Below are positions 54,518-63,439 of a stretch of DNA of 64,000 bases, piece after piece. Location of the stretch: the NCBI GenBank assembly GCA_947455195.1, contig CANGMI010000004.1, positions 186,001-250,000 of the forward strand. Reading direction: 5' to 3'. Numbering within the stretch: the stretch's first letter is position 1; each line of letters begins with the position of its first letter. Under the pieces are notes generated by a model that saw only the letters and a program-made list of their open reading frames with translations, made no database searches and was not told the DNA's origin. The translations under genes were made by a program, and so were the position numbers. Source of the DNA: Pseudomonadota bacterium. Lineage in GTDB: Bacteria; Pseudomonadota; Gammaproteobacteria; Burkholderiales; SG8-39.

Positions 54518-55660
54518 TCAGTCGAGGGCGCAGGCGCGCACCAGCGCCGACACGACATGGTCCTGCTCCTCATCCGTCAGCGTGTGGTGAAGAGGCAGCA
54601 GGAGGCCCCGGTCCTGCGCGAACTCCGATACCGGCAAGGCAGCGCTCCGATCAGGCACGCCGTGAGCAGGCTCACGATGCGCACACATGATGCCGCGTCG
54701 CGTGGCAATGCCCTCGTCCAGCAGTCCCTGCATCACGGCGGCCTGATCAATGCCGGCGGGCAGGCGCACGCAGAAACTCTGCCAGTTGCTGCGCGCCCAG
54801 GTCGGCTCGTGCGGCAACTCCAGCTCGGGTCGGGTTTTCAGCAACGCGCCATACCGGGCGGCACGCGCCCGCCTCACCCGAACAATGTCCAGCAGGCGCT
54901 TCAACTGCTCGCGACCGAGAGCAGCCTGGATATCGGTCATCCGGTAGTTGTACCCGACTTCAGGATAGGACTCGAAACTCACCGTATTGGCCGCATGGCG
55001 ACGCGTATCGGGAATGCTCATCGCATGCTGCCTCAACCGCCTGAACCGCTCATCCCAATCGGGCCGCGCTGTCGTGATCATGCCGCCCTCCCCGGTGCTG
55101 ATCACCTTGCGCGGGTGAAAGGAAAAGCAGGCGATGTCGCCATGCGGACGACCAACAGGCTCCCAGCGGTCATGCCAGCGAATCTCGCTGCCAGCAGCAC
55201 AGGCTGCGTCCTCGATCACCGGCAGGCCATGACGCGCGGCAATCGCGAGAATGGCCTCGAGATCGCAGGGCATGCCCATCTGATGCACGCAGAGAATCGC
55301 CGCAGTGCGCGCCGTGATCGCCTGCTCGAGCAGGCACGGATCCATGTTGAAGGTATGCGGCTCGATGTCGACGAAGACCGGGTCGGCACCGCAGTAGCGA
55401 ACCGCATTGGCCGAAGCGATGAAGGAGTGACTGGCGGTAATCACCTCAAGCCCAGGCCCGACGCCGGCGACGAGCAAGGCGAGGTGGAGCGCGGTCGTGC
55501 AACTGGATACGGCACAGGCAAACGGTGCCCCGACCTGTGCCGCGAACGCCTCCTCGAAGGCTGCCACCTCTGCACCCTGCGTGATCCAGCCGCTGCGCAG
55601 GACCCGCAGAACGGCAGCCTCCTCGGCGTCGCCCATGACCGGGCGCATGATCGGAATCAT
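54518..55660 (-). CDS. DegT/DnrJ/EryC1 sugar aminotransferase (second copy in the cluster)
   Basis: A 380-residue PLP enzyme of the DegT family that adds an amino group to a keto-sugar nucleotide. Blocks: GWITQGAEVAAFEEAFA, VIEDAACAAGSEI, and CFSFHPRKVISTGEGGMI, where the Lys in HPRK is the PLP lysine. The start at 55660 overlaps the epimerase stop by ATGA. It is the last gene of the seven-gene operon. It is distinct in sequence from the other DegT enzyme at 57287-58402, so the two probably act on different sugars or positions. Confidence 0.88.
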   Translation of the reverse strand: MIPIMRPVMGDAEEAAVLRVLRSGWITQGAEVAAFEEAFAAQVGAPFACAVSSCTTALHLALLVAGVGPGLEVITASHSFIASANAVRYCGADPVFVDIEPHTFNMDPCLLEQAITARTAAILCVHQMGMPCDLEAILAIAARHGLPVIEDAACAAGSEIRWHDRWEPVGRPHGDIACFSFHPRKVISTGEGGMITTARPDWDERFRRLRQHAMSIPDTRRHAANTVSFESYPEVGYNYRMTDIQAALGREQLKRLLDIVRVRRARAARYGALLKTRPELELPHEPTWARSNWQSFCVRLPAGIDQAAVMQGLLDEGIATRRGIMCAHREPAHGVPDRSAALPVSEFAQDRGLLLPLHHTLTDEEQDHVVSALVRACALD

Positions 55661-56631
55661 TGGCTGATGCACTCGCGCTGCGCCCGCCACCACGACACCA
55701 GATCACGCAGACCGGCCTCGAGGCCGATCTGACTGCTGAAACCGAGCACACGACGCGCCTTGCCGGTGTCGGCCAGGCGCCGCGGCACCGGATTCACGCT
55801 TCGCTCAGGTCCGTATTCGGGCACGAGGTCAGAGCCCATCACGCGCAGCAATGCCATGGCGAGGTCATTGAGACTTGTCTCGCTGCCGCTCGCGATGTTG
55901 AATACATCGTCGCTGGCGGAAGATGTCAGTGCAAGAAGGTTGGCCCGGGCGATGTCCTCGACATGAACGAAATCCATCGTCTGTCGGCCGTCTCCGAAGA
56001 TGAGTGGCGACCTGCCGGCGGAAATCCTCTCCATCCAGCGAATCAGCACCTCGGTATAGCGTCCGTGAATATCCATGCGCGGTCCGTAGACATTGAAGTA
56101 CCGCAACGCAACCCAGGGCAAGCCGTACATGTCGTTGAAGGAGCGCAGGAGTCCCTCGAGCATCACCTTGCTGGCACCGTAGAGGGTGCGGTTGGCATAC
56201 GGATGATGGTCCTCGGCGGTGGGAAAGTGCTCCGCCATCCCGTAAACCGAAGCACTCGACGCCGTGATGAACTTGCGCACGCCCGCCTGTTGCGCAGCCT
56301 CGATGACATTGAAGGCGCCGCCACACATGACATCGAACGCGACGCGCGGATCTTCAGCGCAGGCGGTGATGCGAAGCGCCGCCATGTGGATGACGGCATC
56401 CATGCCTTTCGTGACTGCCCGAACATTCGCCGGGTCGCGCACGTCACCCTGCACCAGCACCACCCGGGGATCACGCAACGCGTCCTCGACGTTGGCGAGA
56501 CTTCCACGCTCGAGGTTGTCGAAGATGACGATGCGCGCAGGCGAATGCTCGCGAAGCAGCAGATCGATGGTGGTGGAACCGATCAGCCCGCACCCGCCGG
56601 TGACGAGAATGTTTGTGCCGTCCAGATTCAT
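55657..56631 (-). CDS. NAD-dependent epimerase (UDP-sugar 4-epimerase type)
   Basis: A 324-residue extended short-chain dehydrogenase. VTGGCGLIGSTTIDLLLRE binds NAD; the catalytic set is Ser in ITASSASVYG and Tyr-Lys in RTLYGASK; LRYFNVYGPRMD follows. The Ser-based site, without the Asp-Glu pair of 4,6-dehydratases, favours an epimerase. It probably changes the stereochemistry of a UDP-hexose or amino-sugar for the surface polysaccharide. Both ends overlap neighbours by ATGA. Confidence 0.85.
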   Translation of the reverse strand: MNLDGTNILVTGGCGLIGSTTIDLLLREHSPARIVIFDNLERGSLANVEDALRDPRVVLVQGDVRDPANVRAVTKGMDAVIHMAALRITACAEDPRVAFDVMCGGAFNVIEAAQQAGVRKFITASSASVYGMAEHFPTAEDHHPYANRTLYGASKVMLEGLLRSFNDMYGLPWVALRYFNVYGPRMDIHGRYTEVLIRWMERISAGRSPLIFGDGRQTMDFVHVEDIARANLLALTSSASDDVFNIASGSETSLNDLAMALLRVMGSDLVPEYGPERSVNPVPRRLADTGKARRVLGFSSQIGLEAGLRDLVSWWRAQRECISQ

Positions 56632-57290
56632 CGTGAATCCTGCCTCTTGTCCAGGGGTCGTGCCGGATTTCCCACGACGCACTGCGCCTCGCCCACCGAA
56701 CCGATCACGGTTGAGCCCAGACCGATCAGCGCCCTTGGTCCGATGCTAACGCCCTCGATGATTCGAGCGCCACTGCCGACATAGCAGTTCTCGCCAATGC
56801 TGACGCCGCCACAGATGCCTGCCCCGGAACCCACCAGGGTGTAATCCCCCACGGTCGCGTCGTGGTGCACGACCGCGTTGGGCAGGATGCACACATGCTT
56901 TCCGATGCGGGCATTGCTCGTGATCACGGCGCCGGCCATGATCACCACGCCCTCACCGATCGATGCGTCTCGGGAGACGAACGCGCCGGGGTGAATGAGC
57001 GTCAGGAACCGCGCCGGGTTCACACCGAGACCCTCGATGGTTCGAACCCGCTCCAGGTAAGTCCGGGCGCTGCCCGGCACGGCCAGTACCCGGGCGCCTG
57101 GAAAAGCCCGCAATGCGTCACGCCCCATGACCTTGTGCCCGCGAAGCCCATCTGCGTGGCGTGTCGGGTCATCATCGATGAATCCGACGAGTTGATGCGC
57201 CGGGCCGAGACAATCCACAGCCTCGCGGGCATTGCCGTTGTACGGGAACACGAGCACCTGCTGCGGTTCGCGGGCTGACACCGTGCTCAT
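56628..57290 (-). CDS. NeuD/PglD-like sugar O/N-acetyltransferase
   Basis: A 220-residue left-handed beta-helix enzyme. The N-terminal part (QVLVFPYNGNAREAVDC..LVGFIDDD) is the PglD/NeuD sugar-binding domain, and the hexapeptide repeats start near HPGAFVSRDASIGEGV and run to IGLGSTVIGSV. The His pair in NAVVHHDATVG matches the active-site region. It transfers acetyl from acetyl-CoA to a sugar amino or hydroxyl group. It overlaps both neighbours by ATGA. Confidence 0.85.
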   Translation of the reverse strand: MSTVSAREPQQVLVFPYNGNAREAVDCLGPAHQLVGFIDDDPTRHADGLRGHKVMGRDALRAFPGARVLAVPGSARTYLERVRTIEGLGVNPARFLTLIHPGAFVSRDASIGEGVVIMAGAVITSNARIGKHVCILPNAVVHHDATVGDYTLVGSGAGICGGVSIGENCYVGSGARIIEGVSIGPRALIGLGSTVIGSVGEAQCVVGNPARPLDKRQDSR

Positions 57291-58402
57291 CGCCCCGCCT
57301 CGTCCGCGCGAGCAAGGGCGAGAACGTTCCTTGCCACCTCGTCGATCTGCGCTTCACTCAATTCGGGGTAGATGGGAAGCGAGAGCACTTCGCAGGCTGC
57401 CTGCTCGGCGGCGGGAAATGCGCCAGGCGCGTAACGGGGCGTGCGATACGCCGGGACCAGATGCACCGGGGTCGGGTAATGAATGGCGGTGCCGATACCG
57501 GCGCCCTGCAACGCTGTCATCCAGCGCGCTCGATGCGGCGTGCGAATGGCGTAGACATGCCACGCATGAAGCGTTCCCGCGGTGGCTTCGGGATATCGAA
57601 CCTGGCTGCCGGCAAAGGCACGCGCGTAGCGGGCCGCATTCTCCCTTCGGGCTGCATTCCATGCTTCGAGATGACCCAACTTGACGCGCAGGATCGCTCC
57701 CTGCATCGCGTCCATCCGGTAGTTGTAGCCCTTGATGACATGTTCGTACTTGCGTTCCGATCCCCAGTCGCGCAGCAGACGCAATCCATGCGCAAGGGCA
57801 TCGTCCCCGGTGACGACCATCCCGCCCTCGCCGTAGGCGCCAAGGTTCTTTCCCGGGTAGAAACTGAAGCACCCCATGTCACCGAGGCTACCGACACGCT
57901 GCCCCTGCCACTCGGCGCCATGCGCCTGAGCCGCATCCTCGATGAGAATCAGACCGTGCCGTCGTGCGATATCCCGCAGCGTTCCCATGTCGGCCGGCTG
58001 CCCGTGCAGATGCACCGGAACAATGGCACGCGTGCGAGGCGTGATGGCCGCCTCGACGGCAGCCGTATCAATCGTCAGATCGCGCGGATCGACATCCACC
58101 AGCACCGGATGCGCCCCTGCATACTCGATCGCCGCCACGGTTGCCACGAAGGTGAACGCAACCGTGATGACCTCGTCACCCGGAACGACACCCGCGGCGA
58201 GCAAGGCCAGATGAAGGGCGCTGGTTCCGCTGTTGACGGCAACGGCATGGCGCACGCCACAGAAGTCCGCGAAGGCCTGTTCGAATGCCGCCACCTCGGG
58301 GCCCAGCGCGAACTGCCCGCTGTCGAGGACGCCCTCGATGGCTGTCGCGATCTCGCGCTTGAGGCCGGCGTACTGCGCCTTGAGATCGAGAAAAGGGATC
58401 AT
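57287..58402 (-). CDS. DegT/DnrJ/EryC1 aminotransferase, WbpE-like
   Basis: A 371-residue PLP-dependent sugar aminotransferase. MIPFLDLKAQY at the N-terminus, IEDAAQAHGAEWQGQRVGSL and FYPGKNLGAYGEGGMVV (PLP Lys in PGKN) are standard. With the adjacent oxidoreductase and acetyltransferase genes it makes the WbpB-WbpE-WbpD trio that forms the 3-acetamido group of UDP-2,3-diacetamido-2,3-dideoxy-glucuronic acid. The 4-base overlaps on both sides support co-translation. WbpA, the UDP-GlcNAc dehydrogenase, is not in the window. Confidence 0.88.
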   Translation of the reverse strand: MIPFLDLKAQYAGLKREIATAIEGVLDSGQFALGPEVAAFEQAFADFCGVRHAVAVNSGTSALHLALLAAGVVPGDEVITVAFTFVATVAAIEYAGAHPVLVDVDPRDLTIDTAAVEAAITPRTRAIVPVHLHGQPADMGTLRDIARRHGLILIEDAAQAHGAEWQGQRVGSLGDMGCFSFYPGKNLGAYGEGGMVVTGDDALAHGLRLLRDWGSERKYEHVIKGYNYRMDAMQGAILRVKLGHLEAWNAARRENAARYARAFAGSQVRYPEATAGTLHAWHVYAIRTPHRARWMTALQGAGIGTAIHYPTPVHLVPAYRTPRYAPGAFPAAEQAACEVLSLPIYPELSEAQIDEVARNVLALARADEAGR

Positions 58403-59421
58403 CGGGCGCCCCCCGCGCCGTCAAGCCAGACGGGTGTGCCGTTCGATCGGAGCGACACGGTCGCCTTTTCGGCAAGGTCAACCATGCGCAGACCGAACCG
58501 GCCATCGGTCACCGGCGTCCTGCCTGAGCGAATGCAGTCTGCAAAATGACGTGCCGCCACCTGCAGGGCCTCAGCCGTGTCCAGCGGCGGCATCCAGGCT
58601 TCGCCCTGGCGATAGAGGACAGAGGGCGGCCCCGCCTCCATGGGCGAAACATCCACACCCGCCTCGTGGACCCGGAGAGTCCCGGTGCTCGCGTCGTCAT
58701 CCCAGAGTGCCATCCGCCGACTGCCTCCGATCAGAACCCGCCGAACCCGAACCGGAGAAACCCAACTGGTGTTGACATGGGCAATCGCACCCGAGGAGTA
58801 GTGAAGCGTCACGTAAGCGATGTTCTCGGGCATTCCGTCGAAATGACCGATACCGCAGGCGGAGACCGACATCGGTCGTTCGGAAAAAAGATAGTCAAGC
58901 AGCGCAAAGTCGTGCACGGCCAGGTCGGCGATCACATTGGCATCGGACCGCACAAGACCCAGGCTTGAGCGCATCGAGTCGTAGTAGAGCACCCGCCCGA
59001 GTTCATCCGCAGCCAGCAGTTCTTTCAGCGCGCGGGTTTCACTGGCGTACACCGTGGTGTGATCGACCATGAGCACGCGTCCGTGGCGCTCGGCCGCCTC
59101 GATCAGAGCCAGCGCCTGCCCGGGACTTGCTGCCATCGGCTTTTCGAGCCAGACATGTTTGCCTGCCTTCAAGGCAGCGAGCGCGAGCTCGAAGTGCGAC
59201 TCGACCGGGGTAGCAATGACGACCGCGTCGATCGACGCATCGGCGATGAGGGCATCGGGATCCAGCGCGGTGAGGAGCCTCGGATGGCTCTGCGCCAAGG
59301 TATCGATCTGACCGGCCGCGAGATCGACCACCATGGCGACCTCTGCCCCCGGCACCGCGAGAAAGTTGCGCAGCAGTTTCGGGCCCCAGTACCCATACCC
59401 GATGAGTCCGATGCGAATCAC
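58399..59421 (-). CDS. Gfo/Idh/MocA oxidoreductase, WbpB-like
   Basis: A 340-residue NAD(P)-dependent dehydrogenase. GLIGYGYWGPKLLRNF binds the dinucleotide, VWLEKPMA holds the catalytic-loop Lys, and MVDHTTVYASE with VIADLAVHDFALLDYL form the sugar site. It should oxidise the C3 hydroxyl of a UDP-sugar to give the keto group used by the neighbouring aminotransferase. Both ends overlap adjacent genes by ATGA. Confidence 0.88.
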   Translation of the reverse strand: MIRIGLIGYGYWGPKLLRNFLAVPGAEVAMVVDLAAGQIDTLAQSHPRLLTALDPDALIADASIDAVVIATPVESHFELALAALKAGKHVWLEKPMAASPGQALALIEAAERHGRVLMVDHTTVYASETRALKELLAADELGRVLYYDSMRSSLGLVRSDANVIADLAVHDFALLDYLFSERPMSVSACGIGHFDGMPENIAYVTLHYSSGAIAHVNTSWVSPVRVRRVLIGGSRRMALWDDDASTGTLRVHEAGVDVSPMEAGPPSVLYRQGEAWMPPLDTAEALQVAARHFADCIRSGRTPVTDGRFGLRMVDLAEKATVSLRSNGTPVWLDGAGGAR

Positions 59422-59948
59422 TCGCGAGGCTCCGCGCGTCGCTCGCGTACGTCACCGACGATGCGGGCCGGAACACCGGCCACCACTGCATATGCGGGGA
59501 CATCCCGCGTGACAACGGCGCCGGCGGCCACCATCGCACCAGCGCCGATCGAGACCCCCGGGGCGATGGTGGCGTTCGAGCCGATCGATGCGCCTCGACC
59601 GACCGCAGTGCGTTCCAGCAGCCAGTCATCACGGGTCTGCAAGCGCCCAGCCCCGTTGACTGCCCGAGGCCACCGATCGTTGGTGAACACCACCCCGTGT
59701 CCGACAAACACTTCGTCGGCCAGGGTCACGCCCTCACAGATGAAACCGTGCGAGGAAATCTTGCAGCGGTCACCGACTACGACACCGCGCTGGATTTCGA
59801 CAAAAGGACCGACCGTGCTGTCGCAGCCGATGGTGCACCCGTAGAGGTTCACCAGATCCGGGTGCAGGACGCAAGCCCCGGCGCCGAGGACCACGTCAGC
59901 GGCGATCGGCATCACGACGCTCCGCTCGTCCAGGTGCCAGGTCACCAT
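59418..59948 (-). CDS. Hexapeptide-repeat N-acetyltransferase, WbpD-like
   Basis: A 176-residue left-handed beta-helix acetyltransferase. Repeats run from VVLGAGACVLHPDLVNLYGCTIG to GSNATIAPGVSIGAGAMVAAG; GHGVVFTNDRWPRA is characteristic of WbpD-like enzymes that acetylate the 3-amino group. The upstream part to MPIAADVV may be shorter if translation starts there (codon 13). Together with the WbpB- and WbpE-like genes it completes the three-step module. Confidence 0.86.
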   Translation of the reverse strand: MVTWHLDERSVVMPIAADVVLGAGACVLHPDLVNLYGCTIGCDSTVGPFVEIQRGVVVGDRCKISSHGFICEGVTLADEVFVGHGVVFTNDRWPRAVNGAGRLQTRDDWLLERTAVGRGASIGSNATIAPGVSIGAGAMVAAGAVVTRDVPAYAVVAGVPARIVGDVRERRAEPRE

Positions 59949-59970
59949 AGTTGCAATCGCTCACCATGTC

Positions 59971-60921
59971 TCAGATCTTCTCCGCCTGGCGCCTTGCAAG
60001 GGCGGTCAGGTCCGACCAGCGTCGTGTGAATGCCGCGAAGATGGCCTCGTCGGTCTGCCGGGCGAAATCCAGCCAGTCCTCGGGATCCCCCGCTGGCGAG
60101 CGTGCCGGCACCTGAACGACGTTGCGCATCGCCTCTGTGGCCAGTTGCCGGTGGGCAAGACGCCACAACGCGCGTCCTTCGGACAACCGGTCGGCATGGA
60201 GATTGAAGAAGGCATCGAAAGCGGCCTTTCTCTGCCGCAGATCGTGAATGCCAATGTACTTGTGATGCATGGCTCCGGCATGCTGCCGGTAGCAGGCCTG
60301 GGTGGTCTGCAGGCGCCCGACGGCTCCCTGCATGGACAGTCTCATCCACATTTCCATGTCGCCTGCGTGCGGCAGATCGGCCCTGTAGTGTCCCGCACGC
60401 TGCTGGGCCGTCGTTCGCACCACCGCCGTGGCGGTCGCGTCGCCGACGAAATTGATGCCTGTCCTGCAGAAGTGCCGGATCCAGTCGAGCGGTTGCACCA
60501 CCGAGAAAACCACCGACGCGGGTGCGTTATGGGTCACCTTCGAGGGGTCCGCCGTCTTCAGCGTCTCGCCGATCACGAAACTCACCTGCGGGTAGGCCTC
60601 GAGCACGCGGACCGCTCGTGTCAGGGCCCCCGGCACAAGCACATCGTCTGCCGACAGCAGCAGGAGATAATCGCCCGTCGCCCAGTCGAGTCCCTCGTTG
60701 TAGGTCACGATATGACCGCGGTTGGACCCGTGACGTCGAACCGTCACCCGATCATCCGAAGCCGCAAGTTCCGCAGCCACGGCCGGGGTGTCATCCGGGG
60801 AGGCATCATCGATGATGCAGACCCTGACCTCCACCCCGGGTTGGGAGAGAATGCTCGCTACGCATTCCTTCAGAAAGTGTGCGTACCGGTAGCAGGGAAC
60901 GGCAACATCCACACGCTTCAT
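59971..60921 (-). CDS. Family 2 glycosyltransferase (GT-A fold)
   Basis: A 316-residue GT2 enzyme: VDVAVPCYRYAHFLKECVASIL at the N-terminus, VCIIDDASPDDT for nucleotide binding, NEGLDWATGDYLLLLSADD with the metal-binding acidic residues, and a C-terminal helical region. It should add one sugar of the surface polysaccharide. The ATG at 60921 precedes the first strand; a GTG at 60960 would add 13 residues. It is the first gene of the operon, 22 bases before the WbpD-like gene. Confidence 0.82.
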   Translation of the reverse strand: MKRVDVAVPCYRYAHFLKECVASILSQPGVEVRVCIIDDASPDDTPAVAAELAASDDRVTVRRHGSNRGHIVTYNEGLDWATGDYLLLLSADDVLVPGALTRAVRVLEAYPQVSFVIGETLKTADPSKVTHNAPASVVFSVVQPLDWIRHFCRTGINFVGDATATAVVRTTAQQRAGHYRADLPHAGDMEMWMRLSMQGAVGRLQTTQACYRQHAGAMHHKYIGIHDLRQRKAAFDAFFNLHADRLSEGRALWRLAHRQLATEAMRNVVQVPARSPAGDPEDWLDFARQTDEAIFAAFTRRWSDLTALARRQAEKI

Positions 60922-61063
60922 GGCGATCGGGTCTGGTCGAGCGGTTTTGGCGGCCGTCACGCTGTCGCGAGACGCAAGGCGCCGCCGTGTCGACGGATTC
61001 CCGAATCACACGCACATAACCAGCATCACCCGACGATTGAAGCACGTGGATCTGCGCGATGAA

Positions 61064-61119
61064 TTACGTGTTGTTGCAAGGCTCGAGGACGATGCCGGTG
61101 CCGGCATCGTCCTCGGCCC
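61064..61119. repeat. 56-base palindromic repeat, copy B
   Basis: 50/56 identical to copy A at 53248-53303. The core 61085-61114 is a perfect palindrome with arms of 14 bases around TG. It starts a few bases after the stop of the minus-strand molybdenum subunit gene, like copy A after its Bug gene. One stem pair differs in both arms compared with copy A (C-G there, A-T here), which preserves pairing. Confidence 0.8.
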
Positions 61120-61123
61120 GTGG

Positions 61124-63439
61124 TCAGTGAGCCCGAGCAGCCTGCAGGGCTTCCCATATCCGCGAGGGCGTTGCCGGCATGTCCAGGTGGTTGATGCCGG
61201 CAGGGCGCAGCGCGTCCACGATGGCATTCATCACACTGGGCATCGCACCCACCGCACCGGCCTCGCCAACACCCTTTGCGCCGAGCGGGTTGGTGGGGCT
61301 GGGCACGTTGAGGTCATCGGTGATGAATTCCTCGATGACTCCCGCGCGCGGCATGTAGTAGTCCATGAAACTGCCGGTGAGCAGTTGGCCACTCTCGGGG
61401 TCATACATCATTTCCTCCCCGAGAATCTGACCCAGTTGCTGGGTGGCCCCCCCGTGGATCTGTGCCGCCGCGAGCACGTGGTCGAACACCATGCCGCAGT
61501 CATCGACCGCCACGTAGCGCAATATCCGGGTGACCCCGGTCGCCGGATCGATCTCCACTTCCGCCACATGCGCACCCGTCGGGAAAGCGCGAACCATGGG
61601 ATGTTCGGCATCGGTATCGAGCGGATGCGTGTCGCCGCCGGCATGCGCGGCAAGGAGCGCTGACATGCTCACCCTGCGATCGGTGCCCTTGACCGCGTAG
61701 GTTCCCGTTCCATCCGACCCGATCGAGAATTCGATGTCATCAGGAGCGGCCTCGAGACGCTGGGCCGCGAGCGCGGTGCCCTTCTTCACCATGTCGATGG
61801 CGCCCAGCTTGAACGCGCTGCCGACGATCATCATCGAGCGCGATCCCACCACCGGGCTGCCGATGAGGTCTCGGGCGAGCGCGTGATCGGTCTCGAGACG
61901 GATCGAGGACTCGGGCACGCCCAGCGTTTGCGCGACGATGCGCGGAAAGGTGGTCTCATGGCTCTGACCGTGGCTCTGCGAGGGCGAGTAGAGCACGATC
62001 CCGCCATCGGCATCGATGCGTGCCCGCACCTGATCCTTGGGCGCCATGCCCCCCCCCGATGGTTCGACAAAGGTTGCGAGACCGATGCCGCGCAGTTGCC
62101 CGCGTGCCTTCGATTCGTCACGACGAGCCTCGAATCCCGCCCAGTCGGCCAGTTCGAGCGCGCGCTCCAGCAGCGCGCCCGGATCGCCCGAGTCGTAGAC
62201 ACACCCGGCCGGATTGGCAAACGGATAGGCATCGCGCGGAATGAAGTTGCGGCGACGGATCTCGGCCCGATCGAGCCCGAGCACTCGCGCGGCCTCGTCA
62301 GCCAGCCGTTCGATGATGTAGGACGCCTCGGGGCGACCCGCTCCCCGATACGGGGTGTGAGGCACCATGTTGGTGAGGTAGAGCAGATGCCGGCCATAGC
62401 CTGCCTGCATCCGATAGACGCCACCAAGCCCGGAGAAGCCATTCTGCATGTTCGTGTTCGGTCCGGCCCCCGACAGATAGGCACCCTCGTCGGTATGCCA
62501 GAGCGCGCGCATGGCGAGGAACCGACCCGCATCGTCAAACGCAAGCTCGCCGTCGATCTCGAGCGCGCGGCCGTGATAGTCGGTGGCAAACGTTTCGGCG
62601 CGCGTGGCAACCCACTTGATCGGCCGGCCAACACGCTTTGCTGCCCAGGCGAGAATGGCGTGGTCACAATAGGCTTGCGTACGAATACCGAAGCCCGCGC
62701 CGACATCGAGCGCGTGAACACGAATCTGCGCCGGATTGACCCCCAGATTCACCGCGAGCCCCGGGCGAAAACCGGTCATGCCCTGATTGGTGACATGGAC
62801 GTCCCAGGAATCGGTCGCAGCATCATGCGCAACCACACACGCACGCGGTTCCATCGGTACGCCGCTCACGCGCGGACTGATGACACGCAAGGTCACCACG
62901 TGGGGCGCGCTCGCAAAAGCAGCGGCGGTCGCGGCCTCATCCCCGTAGGCCCAATCGAACACTCGATTGCCGGGTGCCTCCTCGTGAATGAGAACCGCGT
63001 CCGGGGCGGCGGCGGCGGTCACCGAGGTGATCGCCGGCAGATCCTCGTAGTCGACCAGGACACGCTCCGCGGCATCCAGCGCGATCGCCGCGGTCTCGGC
63101 CACCACCAGCGCCACTTCATGACCCACGTAGCGGACACGGTCGCGAGCGAAAGGCAGAAACGCCGGGACGATGATCGGCTTGCCGTCGCGGCCGGCCATC
63201 GGCACCCCGGTGCCCTGCCCCTTCAGTTCAGGCGCATCCGCTGCGCTGAAAACGCCGATCACGCCGGGCTGCGCAAGGGCATCACTCGCATCGATCGAGC
63301 GAATGATGGCGTGCGCACGATCGGCACGCACGAAATGGCCGTAGACCTGCCCGGGGAGGTCTACATCGCCCGTGTAACGACCGTGACCGGTGACCAGTCG
63401 CGCGTCCTCGCGCCGGCCCTTGAAAAGAGGTGCATTCAT
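61124..63439 (-). CDS. Xanthine dehydrogenase family molybdopterin-binding subunit (CoxL-like, form II)
   Basis: A 771-residue large subunit of the xanthine oxidase family, which hydroxylates purines, aldehydes or N-heterocycles with a Mo-pyranopterin cofactor. Landmarks: GHGRYTGDVDLPG at the N-terminus, PRVSGVPMEPR, HTPYRGAGRPEASYIIERL at the active-site loop (not the CO-dehydrogenase loop with Cys), QSHGQSHETTFPRIVAQ, and GAKGVGEAGAVGAMPSV carrying the catalytic Glu. The FAD and 2Fe-2S subunits are not in the window but may follow upstream. The start overlaps the hydroxy-acid oxidase stop by ATGA. Substrate unknown. Confidence 0.88.
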   Translation of the reverse strand: MNAPLFKGRREDARLVTGHGRYTGDVDLPGQVYGHFVRADRAHAIIRSIDASDALAQPGVIGVFSAADAPELKGQGTGVPMAGRDGKPIIVPAFLPFARDRVRYVGHEVALVVAETAAIALDAAERVLVDYEDLPAITSVTAAAAPDAVLIHEEAPGNRVFDWAYGDEAATAAAFASAPHVVTLRVISPRVSGVPMEPRACVVAHDAATDSWDVHVTNQGMTGFRPGLAVNLGVNPAQIRVHALDVGAGFGIRTQAYCDHAILAWAAKRVGRPIKWVATRAETFATDYHGRALEIDGELAFDDAGRFLAMRALWHTDEGAYLSGAGPNTNMQNGFSGLGGVYRMQAGYGRHLLYLTNMVPHTPYRGAGRPEASYIIERLADEAARVLGLDRAEIRRRNFIPRDAYPFANPAGCVYDSGDPGALLERALELADWAGFEARRDESKARGQLRGIGLATFVEPSGGGMAPKDQVRARIDADGGIVLYSPSQSHGQSHETTFPRIVAQTLGVPESSIRLETDHALARDLIGSPVVGSRSMMIVGSAFKLGAIDMVKKGTALAAQRLEAAPDDIEFSIGSDGTGTYAVKGTDRRVSMSALLAAHAGGDTHPLDTDAEHPMVRAFPTGAHVAEVEIDPATGVTRILRYVAVDDCGMVFDHVLAAAQIHGGATQQLGQILGEEMMYDPESGQLLTGSFMDYYMPRAGVIEEFITDDLNVPSPTNPLGAKGVGEAGAVGAMPSVMNAIVDALRPAGINHLDMPATPSRIWEALQAARAH

